Shown here: in pieces, positions 35,043-44,872 of the stretch
Layout: each line of letters opens with the position of its first letter
Numbering within the stretch: position 1 is the stretch's first letter
Assembly (NCBI GenBank): GCA_030430575.1
Contig: JAUIKF010000011.1
Span: 62,001-126,000 of the forward strand
DNA length: 64,000 bases
Reading direction: 5' to 3'
Origin: Bacteroidia bacterium
GTDB lineage: Bacteria; Bacteroidota; Bacteroidia; J057
Made by a program: the position numbers and the translations under genes
Notes under the pieces: model-generated
Databases searched by the model: none
What the model was told of the DNA's origin: nothing
The model's input: the letters and a program-made list of their open reading frames with translations, nothing else

Positions 35043-37331
35043 ATGAGAAAAATGATTTTTACGCTTCTGCTTGTTAGCAGTATGTTAACCGCTTATGGGC
35101 AGTATTACTATCGGACGTATTCAAATGGGCAGAACCCTGGAGGCCTCAACACCTTGGACGAAAACCCAGTCGGACAGGGCCTTGACCCTTCTTGGTTAGT
35201 GGTCTTGGGGCCTGTGCAAAGTGTTCCAGCATGGTCTCCAACCCTTAGTATCCCTTTTAATTTCACTTTTAATGGCTCAATCGTATCGTTCTACAAGGTG
35301 TCTTCTACCGGTGTATTGACTTTTGATACGGGGTCGTCAACCCTGCCTACAGCAGCCAATTCTTCACTCCCAAGTGCGAGTGTCCCTAATAATGCCATCT
35401 GCGTTTGGGGACTTACAGGTGCGGGGAGTAATGACAATATTGTGACAAAGACTTTTGGTACAACTCCCAATCGTCAACATTGGATTTTCTTTAGCTCTTA
35501 TAGCTATCCAAGCGCTGGGAATAATTGTTGGAATTATTTCAGTATTGTGCTTGAAGAGACTTCAAACAAAATCTATATCGTAGATCAGCGTCACAATACC
35601 GCTTCAAGTTGTACCCCTGCCTTGACTTTGGGTGTACAAGTGAGTAGTACCTCGGCAGTACAGGTAATGGGATCCCCCTCCTATGCCCCTATGGCGACAA
35701 CTGATCGTAGCCCAATGGACAATATTTATTATGAGTTCACCCCAGGAGTAGCTCCTGCCCATGATATGTCTGCTTCAGCAGTGACTAACCCAAGTTTTCT
35801 TGCCTTTGCTTCGAATCCCTTTACCATTTCTGGTGACTTTCTCAACCTTGGCACAGCCCCTGTCACCTCATTTGACTTTAATTACTCCATCAATGGCGGT
35901 ACGCCTGTGACCGGAAATGTGACCGTCGCTTCAACTCCTACAAATAGCACGGTAAATGCCTCCTCCCCTAACCCGTGGATACCACCAGCTACTGGAAACT
36001 TCACCATAGAGATATGGGCATCCAATATCAACGGCAACCCCGACGGGTTTACCAACAATGATAGGACTTCAAAATCAGTATTTGTTCACGGGCCTTCAGC
36101 CAACCGCGTAGTGCTGCATGAGCATTTCACCTCTTCATCTGGCACAGCCAGTTTACCAGCAAATAACTCCCTCCGGGGCATATTAGATGCTAATCCTGCG
36201 GCTAACCATACGCTGATCATGTATCCGATGACTTCGCCAGGACTCGGAGATCCTTACTTCACTGCGGAATGCAATGACCGTCGGGGATTCTATGGCGTAG
36301 GGGGCTTCCCTCGCCTGCTGGTAGATGGTCAGTGGAATGATACCACTCCGAATTATAACCAAGGTGTTTATGACCAGTTTCGAGCTGTCCCATCATTCAT
36401 CGACATCAATGCGACCTATACGATTTCTGACCAAACGGTAGAGATTGATATTGAACTAGATCCGCTTGAAGACAATACAAGTCCTAACCTTACGGTCTTC
36501 ACCATGATTCTTGAGGACACTTCTCGCAATAACGCTTCCACCGTCTCCCCTAACGGAGAAACAGTATGGTACCATTATTTAAAGAAAATGGTCCCTAGTA
36601 CCACTGGAGTTCCTTTATTAGCAGGGGGCTTAACCAAAGGGGTTAAAAGGCCTATTACACATCCCCCTTATACCTTTGCAGGCAATTATCGCCTTCCTAT
36701 GAATTCGGGAGATCCTATCAGCCATTTCACAGAGCATAGTGTTGAAAGCTTCTGCAACCTTCAGGTACTTGTCTTTGTCCAGGATATTGTGACAAAGGAG
36801 ATCTTTCAAAGTGTTTATGCGACGAGGGGATGTCCAACGATTTCTGCTACCGTCACCCAGCAGCCCGACAATGGCACAAATAATGGCAAAGCGACTGCGA
36901 CTGCGACTGGTGGTGTAGGTCCCTATACTTATCTCTGGTCTGATGGCCAGACTACCCAAACCGCCAGAGGCCTTTCTGCTGGCACGTATACGGTGACTGT
37001 CACGGATTGTAGTGGTTGTCCTACCAATGGGTCGATAGATGTCCTTTCGAATGTAGGCATCGACGACATGCTCAATGCGGGAATCAATGGAATGAATATA
37101 TTCCCTAACCCAAGCAACGGCACATTCACCTATCAGATAGACATGAATCGTGTAGATGACCTAGCAATCTCTCTCTATGACATCAATGGGAAGGTAGTTT
37201 ATACTGAAAAAGCGGAAAATGTAAATGTTTTCCACAAAACAGTAAGCTTGGAGAATGTTTCTCCTGGAATTTATATGTTGGGCGTGCAGACTTCTACTGG
37301 GCAAGGGTATAAGCGGGTGGTGATTAAGTAG
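35043..37331 (+). CDS. Secreted thioredoxin-like paralogue lacking both CxxC cysteines, T9SS sorting domain
   Basis: 762 residues, colinear with its neighbour at 32264-34543 from the signal peptide (MRKMIFTLLLVSSMLTAYGQ) to the end (YKRVVIK). The domain order is the same: beta domain, beta-sandwich, thioredoxin-like, SprB repeat and sorting domain (IFPNPSNGTFTYQIDMN). At the thioredoxin active site the neighbour has SSSCPPCLP and this protein has SSSGTASLP, so both Cys are replaced (Gly 367, Ser 370). The rest of the fold is conserved (GGFPRLLVDGQWND). It cannot do CxxC redox chemistry and may keep only a binding role. Codon use is more mixed than in the neighbour. It is an intact frame, not a pseudogene. 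Confidence 0.92.
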   Translation: MRKMIFTLLLVSSMLTAYGQYYYRTYSNGQNPGGLNTLDENPVGQGLDPSWLVVLGPVQSVPAWSPTLSIPFNFTFNGSIVSFYKVSSTGVLTFDTGSSTLPTAANSSLPSASVPNNAICVWGLTGAGSNDNIVTKTFGTTPNRQHWIFFSSYSYPSAGNNCWNYFSIVLEETSNKIYIVDQRHNTASSCTPALTLGVQVSSTSAVQVMGSPSYAPMATTDRSPMDNIYYEFTPGVAPAHDMSASAVTNPSFLAFASNPFTISGDFLNLGTAPVTSFDFNYSINGGTPVTGNVTVASTPTNSTVNASSPNPWIPPATGNFTIEIWASNINGNPDGFTNNDRTSKSVFVHGPSANRVVLHEHFTSSSGTASLPANNSLRGILDANPAANHTLIMYPMTSPGLGDPYFTAECNDRRGFYGVGGFPRLLVDGQWNDTTPNYNQGVYDQFRAVPSFIDINATYTISDQTVEIDIELDPLEDNTSPNLTVFTMILEDTSRNNASTVSPNGETVWYHYLKKMVPSTTGVPLLAGGLTKGVKRPITHPPYTFAGNYRLPMNSGDPISHFTEHSVESFCNLQVLVFVQDIVTKEIFQSVYATRGCPTISATVTQQPDNGTNNGKATATATGGVGPYTYLWSDGQTTQTARGLSAGTYTVTVTDCSGCPTNGSIDVLSNVGIDDMLNAGINGMNIFPNPSNGTFTYQIDMNRVDDLAISLYDINGKVVYTEKAENVNVFHKTVSLENVSPGIYMLGVQTSTGQGYKRVVIK

Positions 37332-37354
37332 GGGTTTTTCTCTTGTCAAAAGAA

Positions 37355-37386
37355 AGACCCCGCAGGTTTTCAAAACCTACGGGGTC
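37355..37386. terminator. Bidirectional terminator hairpin
   Basis: 15-base arms with one mismatch (AGACCCCGCAGGTTT/AAACCTACGGGGTCT), between convergent genes ending at 37331 and 37408. Confidence 0.85.
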
Positions 37387-37407
37387 TATTATTTCCACAC
37401 AGATGAA

Positions 37408-40080
37408 TTAATGTTTCACCACCTTCTTCACAGCGCGCAATCGTCCCTTCTGATCTATTACTTGCAAGAAATATATCCCTTGCGGCAATTTGTTTAACGA
37501 AACCTTCCACTTTTTTTCTCCGACACTCATTTGACTGATAATCAACTTCTTACCCATCACATCTATCAATTCCATCGTGTGGAATTCATCAAGCTTTTGA
37601 TCGGTTGCTAATGTGAGTTGTCCTGAAGTTGGATTTGGGAAAACAGTCAGTGAAATAGGATTAAACAAATCTCCGATTCCCGAATTTCCTCCGGTTAGAT
37701 CCACGCAGTAATCTTCGATTTCTCCAAAATCGTAGTTCCCACAAGCAGTGGCTGCCATGCTGTCTATCATGACGACACGCATACGCGAGCGGCCTGGTAT
37801 CAAGTGCATAGGCACTGTAATGCTTGTTTGAATCGTCGTCGTCGTAGATGTCACGCCATTATAAACATGCTCATCCAGATCATCAAAGTCGCCATCCCGG
37901 TTATAGTCCACCCAGACTTGGAAGTATTCACCAAAAGGGAAAAACAGAAAGCCTGGCGTGAGGGATAGCGGATAGGTCTGGCCACCATCTAGTACAGTAG
38001 ATTCAGTGAAAAATCGACCGTATCCTCCATCAGGGCCAGAAGTATTGTCAATCGTTCCTATCTCGACACGCTCGATCCACTCCAAGGAAGCGTCAACGAT
38101 GCTTCCCACGCAATAGTTCAAGGTCGCGCAGTCTCCACATCCTCCGGATTCGAATTCGTAAATGTCCGAAAATGGTGTCAATGCTGTGTCACAGAGGGCC
38201 TGGACGCGAAATTCAAATTTGGTACAAGCTGGAAGGCCAGGAATACGAAAAGGGATTTGGGTAATGCCTGGAACTAAGTTCCAATTGGGATCTTTCGCAT
38301 TCCGAAATTCGACATTATAGCTTTGGGCCGCAAAATAGACGGAATCCCATCTCAGGTGTGCTACTAGATTAGAATCGACCAATACATCCAAATTATCGGG
38401 GATTCTGCAACAACCATCCGTCATAAAAGTAAAGGAACGCGTAAAATCCCCCCCTGTCGTATCACAAATGGCTGCTACTTGAAATTCCATTTCCGTGCAA
38501 ACAGGCAAGCCATTGACCAGGACTGCATCATTGAGCAGTTGAGGGCGGTCAGTCCAGACCGTGTCTCCTACTGCGCGATAGCGCAGGTGATAGGAAGTAG
38601 CACCAGCACCAAGCCATGAGACAATATAATTATCTCCCCCTACCCGTTTGAGGTCCATTGCCAACGGCTTAGGGCATTGAAGGTCACTGCATTCCGACAT
38701 CAGGTCCAGTAAGCTATTGTTCACATTTAATCGACCTCCTGTGACCGTGATCCCTTGGAGAGAGGGAAGTGGATCTACACCACGCATGATTTTTTCTTTG
38801 ATAAATAAAGCCGTGTATTCGGGATAATCGCGAGCGACCTTCGCAAAGGCAGAACAAGGAGCGGAAAACAGCAAAGCTACTGACCCAGCCACGTGTGGTG
38901 TTGCACCAGAGGTACCTCCAAAAGGGCCATAATCATCCCCATAATCTGTGGTAAATGTACCTTCTCCTGGTGCTCCCAAATCCACGCTGATAGCCCCGTA
39001 GCCCGCAAAGCGGATTTTATTATCGTTCCGATTGGTATTCGTAACGCTGATTAGGTAATCACTTGGGCAACCTGTAGGAAGATCCCCCATCACATCTACA
39101 TCTACTTCATCATTGATCGTTGCTCCAGCGTTCAGAACACCATATTTGCCTAGCGTATCATACATGGCACACCAAAGTGGCGCTTCATCTGGCTGGCCAA
39201 AATCTGTGCCCCAGGAGGCATTGGTAGCAACGACATAGGCACCAGAAGCGCCTTGGCTTTGGTTATAGCGCATCCGCATTTCCAGTGGATAGGAATAGGC
39301 TTCCAGCGCCTCTGCTTCATCGCCACCACCTACAACAATCATCAATTTTACTTGCCAATTGACACCCGAAACGCCTGTTCCATTGTTGCCACGGGCACCT
39401 ACGATGCCAGCCACAGGGGTGCCATGACCTCCCCCAAAGCCCATATCGCCAACATCGTCATTATCTGAATAGGCATTCCAGCCAAGGTAGTCATCAATAT
39501 ACCCATTGCCATCGTCATCCATACCATTATTAGGCACCTCCGCACGATTGACCCACAGGTTTCCTCCAAAATCCGAATGTTGAAGGTCTATTCCATCATC
39601 TATCACGCATACTACAATGGTATCCCCCAGCGCTGTGACCCCTCCTGTGGTGATGTCCCAGGCATCATCTGCATCTATGTCAGCATCGGGTCTGCCTCCG
39701 CCAGCCCCCGTATTATGGTATTGCCATTGGCGATTGATGAGGGAGTCATTGGGCAAGGTAGCGCGCTGGGTGACCAGGTGATTGAACTGCGCAAGCGCAG
39801 TGGCGGGGTGGTTACGGATAACGGATAGCAGGACCTCCTCATTCACTGTTTTTTCATCAAATCCCAGCAACCAAATATCAAGCGGATGTGAGATTTTTTT
39901 ACGGATAAAAAGACCAGATTCATTGCCACGAACAAATTGCAGGTCACTCACAATCGCCTCTACATCAGTAGATTGCACCAAAATTTCACCAGGTTTGTGA
40001 GAAGGATTTTGTCCAGATAATAAGCTAACAGAAAATAAAAGAAATAGGGAAATAAGGAATTCATGTAAATATCTGTGCAT
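37408..40080 (-). CDS. Secreted subtilisin-like (S8) protease with fibronectin-like, GEVED and T9SS domains
   Basis: 890 residues. Signal peptide ending LLSGQ, then a propeptide-like region to ~115. The S8 catalytic triad is visible: VVCVIDDGID (Asp 161), GGGHGTPVAGIVG (His 219) and FGGTSGATPHVAGS (Ser 391). The oxyanion Asn is in VVATNASWGTDFG. Two fibronectin-III-like domains follow (CTEMEFQVAAICD, CTKFEFRVQALCD), then a GEVED domain (WVDYNRDGDFDDLDEHVYNG, ending DFGEIEDYCVDL). A type A sorting domain closes it (VFPNPTSGQLTLATDQ). It acts outside the cell as a protease. All key residues are present. Confidence 0.94.
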   Translation of the reverse strand: MHRYLHEFLISLFLLFSVSLLSGQNPSHKPGEILVQSTDVEAIVSDLQFVRGNESGLFIRKKISHPLDIWLLGFDEKTVNEEVLLSVIRNHPATALAQFNHLVTQRATLPNDSLINRQWQYHNTGAGGGRPDADIDADDAWDITTGGVTALGDTIVVCVIDDGIDLQHSDFGGNLWVNRAEVPNNGMDDDGNGYIDDYLGWNAYSDNDDVGDMGFGGGHGTPVAGIVGARGNNGTGVSGVNWQVKLMIVVGGGDEAEALEAYSYPLEMRMRYNQSQGASGAYVVATNASWGTDFGQPDEAPLWCAMYDTLGKYGVLNAGATINDEVDVDVMGDLPTGCPSDYLISVTNTNRNDNKIRFAGYGAISVDLGAPGEGTFTTDYGDDYGPFGGTSGATPHVAGSVALLFSAPCSAFAKVARDYPEYTALFIKEKIMRGVDPLPSLQGITVTGGRLNVNNSLLDLMSECSDLQCPKPLAMDLKRVGGDNYIVSWLGAGATSYHLRYRAVGDTVWTDRPQLLNDAVLVNGLPVCTEMEFQVAAICDTTGGDFTRSFTFMTDGCCRIPDNLDVLVDSNLVAHLRWDSVYFAAQSYNVEFRNAKDPNWNLVPGITQIPFRIPGLPACTKFEFRVQALCDTALTPFSDIYEFESGGCGDCATLNYCVGSIVDASLEWIERVEIGTIDNTSGPDGGYGRFFTESTVLDGGQTYPLSLTPGFLFFPFGEYFQVWVDYNRDGDFDDLDEHVYNGVTSTTTTIQTSITVPMHLIPGRSRMRVVMIDSMAATACGNYDFGEIEDYCVDLTGGNSGIGDLFNPISLTVFPNPTSGQLTLATDQKLDEFHTMELIDVMGKKLIISQMSVGEKKWKVSLNKLPQGIYFLQVIDQKGRLRAVKKVVKH

Positions 40081-40168
40081 AGGTTTTCATTTAAGGATGA
40101 GACGAAAGCAAATTTGAGGGTCTCAAAGACAATTTTCAAGGTACCCAAAACAACGTAAAATTGTACAA

Positions 40169-40196
40169 AAAAGGGCCACACAATGTGCGGCCCTTA
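40169..40196 (-). terminator. Rho-independent terminator of the DUF4834-like gene
   Basis: Read on the minus strand: AAGGGCCGC / GTGGCCCTT stem followed by TTTT. It lies 3' of the gene ending at 40227. Confidence 0.85.
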
Positions 40197-40226
40197 ATAC
40201 ATGGACAAATTATTTTTTGGTTCCCC

Positions 40227-40520
40227 TTACTCGCGTACTTCTTCAAAATCTATGTCTTCAGCTACGTCTTCCAATCCTGGAGTCGCATCTTGCTGCGCAT
40301 TTTTAGGAATATTCACTTCTACTTCATCATTGACATGGATGCGGTCATGGTAAGGATCTCCGCTATAGTTTCGTTGAAAGTCCTGCATTTGTTTTTCCAT
40401 TTCCTTCCCCATGCGCTGGGCAAGACGGGCTAGCACAAATTTCATTATTTGCTTTCCAAACAGCCTGAATGTCAGCCAGATAGCAAATAATATCAAGAAA
40501 AACCAACCGAAGAATCCCAT
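40227..40520 (-). CDS. Small single-span membrane protein, DUF4834-like
   Basis: 97 residues. The N-terminal hydrophobic segment (MGFFGWFFLILFAIWLTFRL) is followed by a basic amphipathic helix (MKFVLARLAQRMGKEMEKQM) and an acidic tail (DVAEDIDFEEVRE). This pattern fits the DUF4834 family of Bacteroidota. Function is unknown. It lies 93 bases downstream of bshA on the same strand but has its own promoter-like box and terminator. Confidence 0.78.
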   Translation of the reverse strand: MGFFGWFFLILFAIWLTFRLFGKQIMKFVLARLAQRMGKEMEKQMQDFQRNYSGDPYHDRIHVNDEVEVNIPKNAQQDATPGLEDVAEDIDFEEVRE

Positions 40521-40577
40521 GGAATAACAATTAAAACTTGTACTGAGTTTACCGAAGTATGAAAATCGAAATCAAAA

Positions 40578-40585
40578 CAAAAATA
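40578..40585 (-). promoter_or_regulatory. Candidate -7 box (TATTTTTG)
   Basis: Matches the Bacteroidota -7 consensus TAnnTTTG on the minus strand, 58 bases before the DUF4834-like start. I see no convincing -33 TTTG at the usual distance. Confidence 0.3.
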
Positions 40586-40613
40586 TCGCTCTATTGATAA
40601 ACTCCTATATTCA

Positions 40614-41759
40614 TCAGGCGATTACTTTCTTCCCTACTTGTTGTACCACTTTTTGATAGTAGTCTTCATAAAGAGGTACAATATACGCAAGGGAAAACTG
40701 CTCTGCTTGTTTACGTGCATTTTTTGAAAAAATTTGCCATTTTTTGTCGTCTTGCAGCAGGGACAAGGCGTCCTTGGCCATTTTATCGACGTCTCCTATA
40801 GGACTCGTAAATCCCGTCTCCCCATCTATCACCACTTCTGGCAATCCGCCTGCATTGGAGGAGATGACTGGCACGCCGCAGGACATGGCTTCTAGGGCAG
40901 AAAGTCCAAAACTTTCAGATCCTGAGGGGATGATAAATAGATCCCCAATAGAGTAAATTTCTTCTACCGCATTTTGGCTTCCCAAAAAAACAATGTCATC
41001 ACACAGGTTCATCTCACGGCACATGGCTTCAGCGGGGCCTCGTTCAGGGCCATCTCCTATCATCAAGAGTTTGGAAGGAATTTTTTCTCGTACGCGGGCA
41101 AACGTTTTCAGCACATCGCCGATTCGCTTCACTTTGCGAAAGTTGGAGGTGTGGAGCAATAATTTTTCTCCCTGAGTGGCAATCATCTTGCGAAAGTGAT
41201 CTTTGTCATGGCGCTGAAAGCGATCTATATCGACAAAATTGGGGATCACTTTTATTTTTCTCTCCACATGGAAATGATCCAGGGTATCTTTTCTCAAAAA
41301 GTCCGATACGGCAGTCACCCCATCACTCTGATCGATGGAAAAGCTCACCACTGGCTCAAAGCTCTTGTCTTTTCCCACCAAGGTGATGTCTGTCCCATGC
41401 AAGGTCGTTATGACCGGAATATTGAGGCGGTAGCGCTTCAAAATCTGCTTGGCGAGAAACGCCACGGAAGCATGCGGAATCGCATAATGGACATGAAATG
41501 CGTCCAAATTATTGAATCGCGCCACTTCGACCATTGCGCTGGCTAGGGCCGATTCGTAAGGGGAAAACTCAAATAACGGGTAATTAGGTGTCCGGACCTG
41601 ATGGTAAAAAATATTTTCAGAAAATAAATCTAGCCGAATAGGTCGGTTATAAGTGATGAAATGAATGGTGTGCCCTCGGTCAGCGAGAGATTTGCCTAGT
41701 TCTGTGGCTACGACGCCGCTTCCTCCATAGGTAGGGTAACATACAATGCCGATGTTCAT
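40614..41759 (-). CDS. bshA: BshA, N-acetyl-alpha-D-glucosaminyl L-malate synthase
   Basis: 381 residues, normal length. A GT4 glycosyltransferase with the BshA-specific N-terminus MNIGIVCYPTYGGSGVVATE and FHVHYAIPHASVAFLAKQIL. Donor-site features include TTLHGTDITLVGKDKS, NFRKVKRIGDVLKTFARV and the nucleotide-binding PSGSESFGLSALEAMSCGVP. It joins UDP-GlcNAc and L-malate in the first step of bacillithiol synthesis, the low-molecular-weight thiol that replaces glutathione in many Bacteroidota and Firmicutes. bshB and bshC are not in the window. It acts in the cytoplasm. Confidence 0.95.
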   Translation of the reverse strand: MNIGIVCYPTYGGSGVVATELGKSLADRGHTIHFITYNRPIRLDLFSENIFYHQVRTPNYPLFEFSPYESALASAMVEVARFNNLDAFHVHYAIPHASVAFLAKQILKRYRLNIPVITTLHGTDITLVGKDKSFEPVVSFSIDQSDGVTAVSDFLRKDTLDHFHVERKIKVIPNFVDIDRFQRHDKDHFRKMIATQGEKLLLHTSNFRKVKRIGDVLKTFARVREKIPSKLLMIGDGPERGPAEAMCREMNLCDDIVFLGSQNAVEEIYSIGDLFIIPSGSESFGLSALEAMSCGVPVISSNAGGLPEVVIDGETGFTSPIGDVDKMAKDALSLLQDDKKWQIFSKNARKQAEQFSLAYIVPLYEDYYQKVVQQVGKKVIA

Positions 41760-41845
41760 GTGTAGTAGATCTGTTAGTTTTTGAAAATAACTTCGGCTTC
41801 TCTCCTTTGTTTGCCTGAAGAAATATTAGCCTAAATCCTTTCCCT

Positions 41846-44800
41846 TCAACTTTCAGTCTTTTGGGTAAAACGCTTGATAGATGTGTAAATCTGGTCCATG
41901 ACCTGGATGCGTACGTGATTCCTTAGCATCAGGCGGTTACTCGCTCTGGGATAGGTTCGATTTGAAAGAAAAATATATAGGATATCGGCTTTAGGGTCTA
42001 TCCAAATGCACGTCCCTGTAAAACCCGTATGCCCAAATGTCTTTTCGGAGGCAAACTCAGATACTGGGTTTGACTTGGCGGTGTTGGTTTCAGGCCTGTC
42101 CCACCCTAACCCTTTTCGATTATCTGCCCGTTGCTTCTGGGTAAATGTCTCAATGGTGTGGCGGTAAAGAAATTCCTCTCCTCCGTACCTCCCGCCATTT
42201 TTGAGCATCATGCCCAATTTGGCTAGATCATAGATATTGGAAAAAAGGCCAGCATGGCCGGTCCGTCCGCCCAATATGGCGCTTGTCTCATCATGTACAT
42301 ACCCTTGTATGCGGCCCATCCGCCAATAATTGTCATTGACGGTAGGTGGGCAGCGCTTTTCTAATCCTTTCAACGCAGGCTGAAAATACGTACTATTCAT
42401 CCCCATGGGACGATAAAAGATAAATCGCGAATAGCGGTCGATATTCGTCCCGATAACCGCCTCTATGACACGTTGCAACAGCAGCATTCCGATATCGCTG
42501 TAGCGGACGCGTTTTCGCCTAGAGAGTTCCATGCCTTCAATCCATTTCCATACCGTATCCCTGATACTAGGAACGGCATACAATTTATCTGAAATAGGCA
42601 TGGTAAAACTGTCCTTCCGGACCGTGCTATAAAAATGCTTATTGAGTATTTTGGATCGTTTGTTAGAAAAAGTTTGCTGATAAAAGGGATGCCAGGCAGG
42701 CAGCCCTGATGAATGCTCCAGGAGCTTTCGAGCAGTAATTTTGGCCTTTTCGGTCCCCTTCAGTTCCGGAAGGTAAGTCACGATAGGTTCATCGAGTTTC
42801 AGGCGATTGCTCTCTACCAGTTTCATCGCAACCAAAGTCGTGGCAGCTACTTTGGTCACGGAAGCGAGATCGTATGTATGTAAATAAGGGTTAATGGCAT
42901 TTCCCGTACTTCCCCTCATCGTCTGCCCAAACCCTTTTTCATATACAATATTATTTCCCCGCGCTACCAAGATCGCACATCCTGGGAAAGCCCCTTGAGA
43001 GATATAGTGCGTAGCAAGCGAATCTATTCGCGCCAATACTGTCCCATCCATGCCTTCCTCTTCAGGCAATGCAAATCCAAACCGGACCACTTCGTCTATC
43101 TTGACGCCAGTCCCCTCTGGGAAGCGCTCAGAGGCCGTAACAGGCAAGCGCCCATCTACCTTCAGTCCCCCAAAAATAGCCGATGCTGTAGCACGCTGAG
43201 CGTCTCCAGCAGACTCGTAAGCCATAAGGATCGCATGCTCTTCCCCAAAGTATCTGAGAGAATAAGGGGAACCAAAAATAGCCAAGACCACTTCTTTTCC
43301 CGCTTCACGCAGGGATCGTCCCAGCGTCGTCATCTGCTCTGTCACGCCATACTTCTTCGAAGCAGAACGATTCATGTCATGTGCCCCCAAAATCACTGTA
43401 TTGTAATTTTTTAAAGTGGCCAACAATTTTTTCAGATCGGACGGAGTGAAATATTTACGCAACCGATAGCCCTTCACAGGGCCATATTTTTTCATTTCCT
43501 TACTGAAGACACTTTCTGCGGCTCCCCCCACCTGAACAAAAGCGATTTTGCGTTTGTCTAAAGATTTGAGGGGCAATAAGTTGTTTTCATTTTTGACCAA
43601 GGTCAATGCTGATTCATATAACCGTTTGCGCAGTGTGCGTGTCTGCGGATTCCGCAAAACGAGGTCCAGGCTATCCGCAGGTTGAGGCGAGTAATCGGCA
43701 AGTCCTACGCGGTATTTGGCAGCCAGAATTCTCCTTACTTTTTGCTCCAAATCACTCGCAGAAATTTCTCCTTCTTCCAAAGCCTTCTTAAGCGCGGCAA
43801 TCCCCTTGGGAACGTTCACAGAATACAATAAGACATCATTTCCAGCCTTAAACGCCATTACCTCCACTTCCCCAGAGGGAAAATACTTGGTGACGCCATG
43901 CATATTTAATGCATCAGTGAAGATCAGCCCATCATACTTCAGGCCCTTTCTGACAAGGCCATTGACAATTACTGGAGAAAGCGTTGAGGCCCTGTTTGGG
44001 GTAGGGTCAATCGCGGGGATATAAAGATGCGCGATCATCATCGCTCCTACACCAGCTTCTATGCCCTTGACAAAGGGATACAGTTCTAGCGTATCCAACC
44101 GCTCTCGGCTGTGGCCGATGACTGGCAGGTCAAAGTGGGAGTCTGTATCGGTGTCCCCATGCCCAGGAAAATGCTTCATACAAGGCAAGACGCCATGGTC
44201 TTGCATCCCTCTACTCACCATAATGCCCTTGCGTGCTACATTAAATTTATTTTCCCCAAAAGACCGTGTATTGATGACGGGGTTCCGTGGATTGTTGTTG
44301 ATGTCAATGACTGGGGCAAAATTCACGTGAATGCCCACGCGCTTCAAGTGTGTCGCTAGTTGTGTACCTAGGGTATAAAGCAGCGAATCATTCCTAATCG
44401 CCCCGAGGGTCATGTTTCGGGGAAATCCAACGGTCTCTTTCAATCGCATATTGAGGCCCCATTCGGCATCTTGGGCCATCATAAGGGGAAGTTCTGAGGC
44501 TTCTTGGAAAGCATTGCTGAGCCTTACCTGCTCGCTAGGGGTTCCCTGCATAAAAATAATTCCCCCGATGTGATGTTGTTGGATCAATTGCTTCACATAA
44601 GCCGCTTCGCTGGCTTTACCTTTGGAATAGGTCGCCACCATAAATAGTTGACCGATCCGCTGCTCAGGGGTCATTTGCGCCAGGACACTGTCCACCCATT
44701 GTTGTTCTGTTTGATGAGGGGCACCTGAGCTTGCGGAGGATTGCCCGATCGACAATTGCCAACAAAGGATTCCCAGCCATCCTAATAGAAATATTTTGGA

Positions 44801-44872
44801 GAAAGGCAGGAACCCTGTATACCGGGAAATTCGGACAACATTTTCGAGTGGCTTCATGAAGGCGAAGGGCAT
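41846..44872 (-). CDS. Glycoside hydrolase family 3 (NagZ-like) fused to serine beta-lactamase-like domain
   Basis: 1008 residues. A start at 44857 (MKPLENVVRI) is also possible. After a signal/anchor segment the GH3 domain spans about 55-400, with KHFPGHGDTDTDSH near 232-245 (NagZ-type acid/base His-Asp loop) and GLIFTDALNMHGV near 313 (nucleophile Asp). A GH3 C-terminal domain follows. From ~610 on there is a class C beta-lactamase/DD-peptidase-like domain: SVTK (SxxK, near 668), YSDIG in the YxN position and FGHTGFTG in the HTG position. The fusion is common in Bacteroidota and suggests removal of GlcNAc plus hydrolysis of a peptide or ester during peptidoglycan turnover in the periplasm. 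In the YxN motif Asp replaces Asn. Confidence 0.92.
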   Translation of the reverse strand: MPFAFMKPLENVVRISRYTGFLPFSKIFLLGWLGILCWQLSIGQSSASSGAPHQTEQQWVDSVLAQMTPEQRIGQLFMVATYSKGKASEAAYVKQLIQQHHIGGIIFMQGTPSEQVRLSNAFQEASELPLMMAQDAEWGLNMRLKETVGFPRNMTLGAIRNDSLLYTLGTQLATHLKRVGIHVNFAPVIDINNNPRNPVINTRSFGENKFNVARKGIMVSRGMQDHGVLPCMKHFPGHGDTDTDSHFDLPVIGHSRERLDTLELYPFVKGIEAGVGAMMIAHLYIPAIDPTPNRASTLSPVIVNGLVRKGLKYDGLIFTDALNMHGVTKYFPSGEVEVMAFKAGNDVLLYSVNVPKGIAALKKALEEGEISASDLEQKVRRILAAKYRVGLADYSPQPADSLDLVLRNPQTRTLRKRLYESALTLVKNENNLLPLKSLDKRKIAFVQVGGAAESVFSKEMKKYGPVKGYRLRKYFTPSDLKKLLATLKNYNTVILGAHDMNRSASKKYGVTEQMTTLGRSLREAGKEVVLAIFGSPYSLRYFGEEHAILMAYESAGDAQRATASAIFGGLKVDGRLPVTASERFPEGTGVKIDEVVRFGFALPEEEGMDGTVLARIDSLATHYISQGAFPGCAILVARGNNIVYEKGFGQTMRGSTGNAINPYLHTYDLASVTKVAATTLVAMKLVESNRLKLDEPIVTYLPELKGTEKAKITARKLLEHSSGLPAWHPFYQQTFSNKRSKILNKHFYSTVRKDSFTMPISDKLYAVPSIRDTVWKWIEGMELSRRKRVRYSDIGMLLLQRVIEAVIGTNIDRYSRFIFYRPMGMNSTYFQPALKGLEKRCPPTVNDNYWRMGRIQGYVHDETSAILGGRTGHAGLFSNIYDLAKLGMMLKNGGRYGGEEFLYRHTIETFTQKQRADNRKGLGWDRPETNTAKSNPVSEFASEKTFGHTGFTGTCIWIDPKADILYIFLSNRTYPRASNRLMLRNHVRIQVMDQIYTSIKRFTQKTES

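Noticed and set aside
35043-37331. Pseudogene call for the Cys-less paralogue
   Set aside because: The frame is intact at full length with signal peptide and sorting domain preserved; only the active site is changed.
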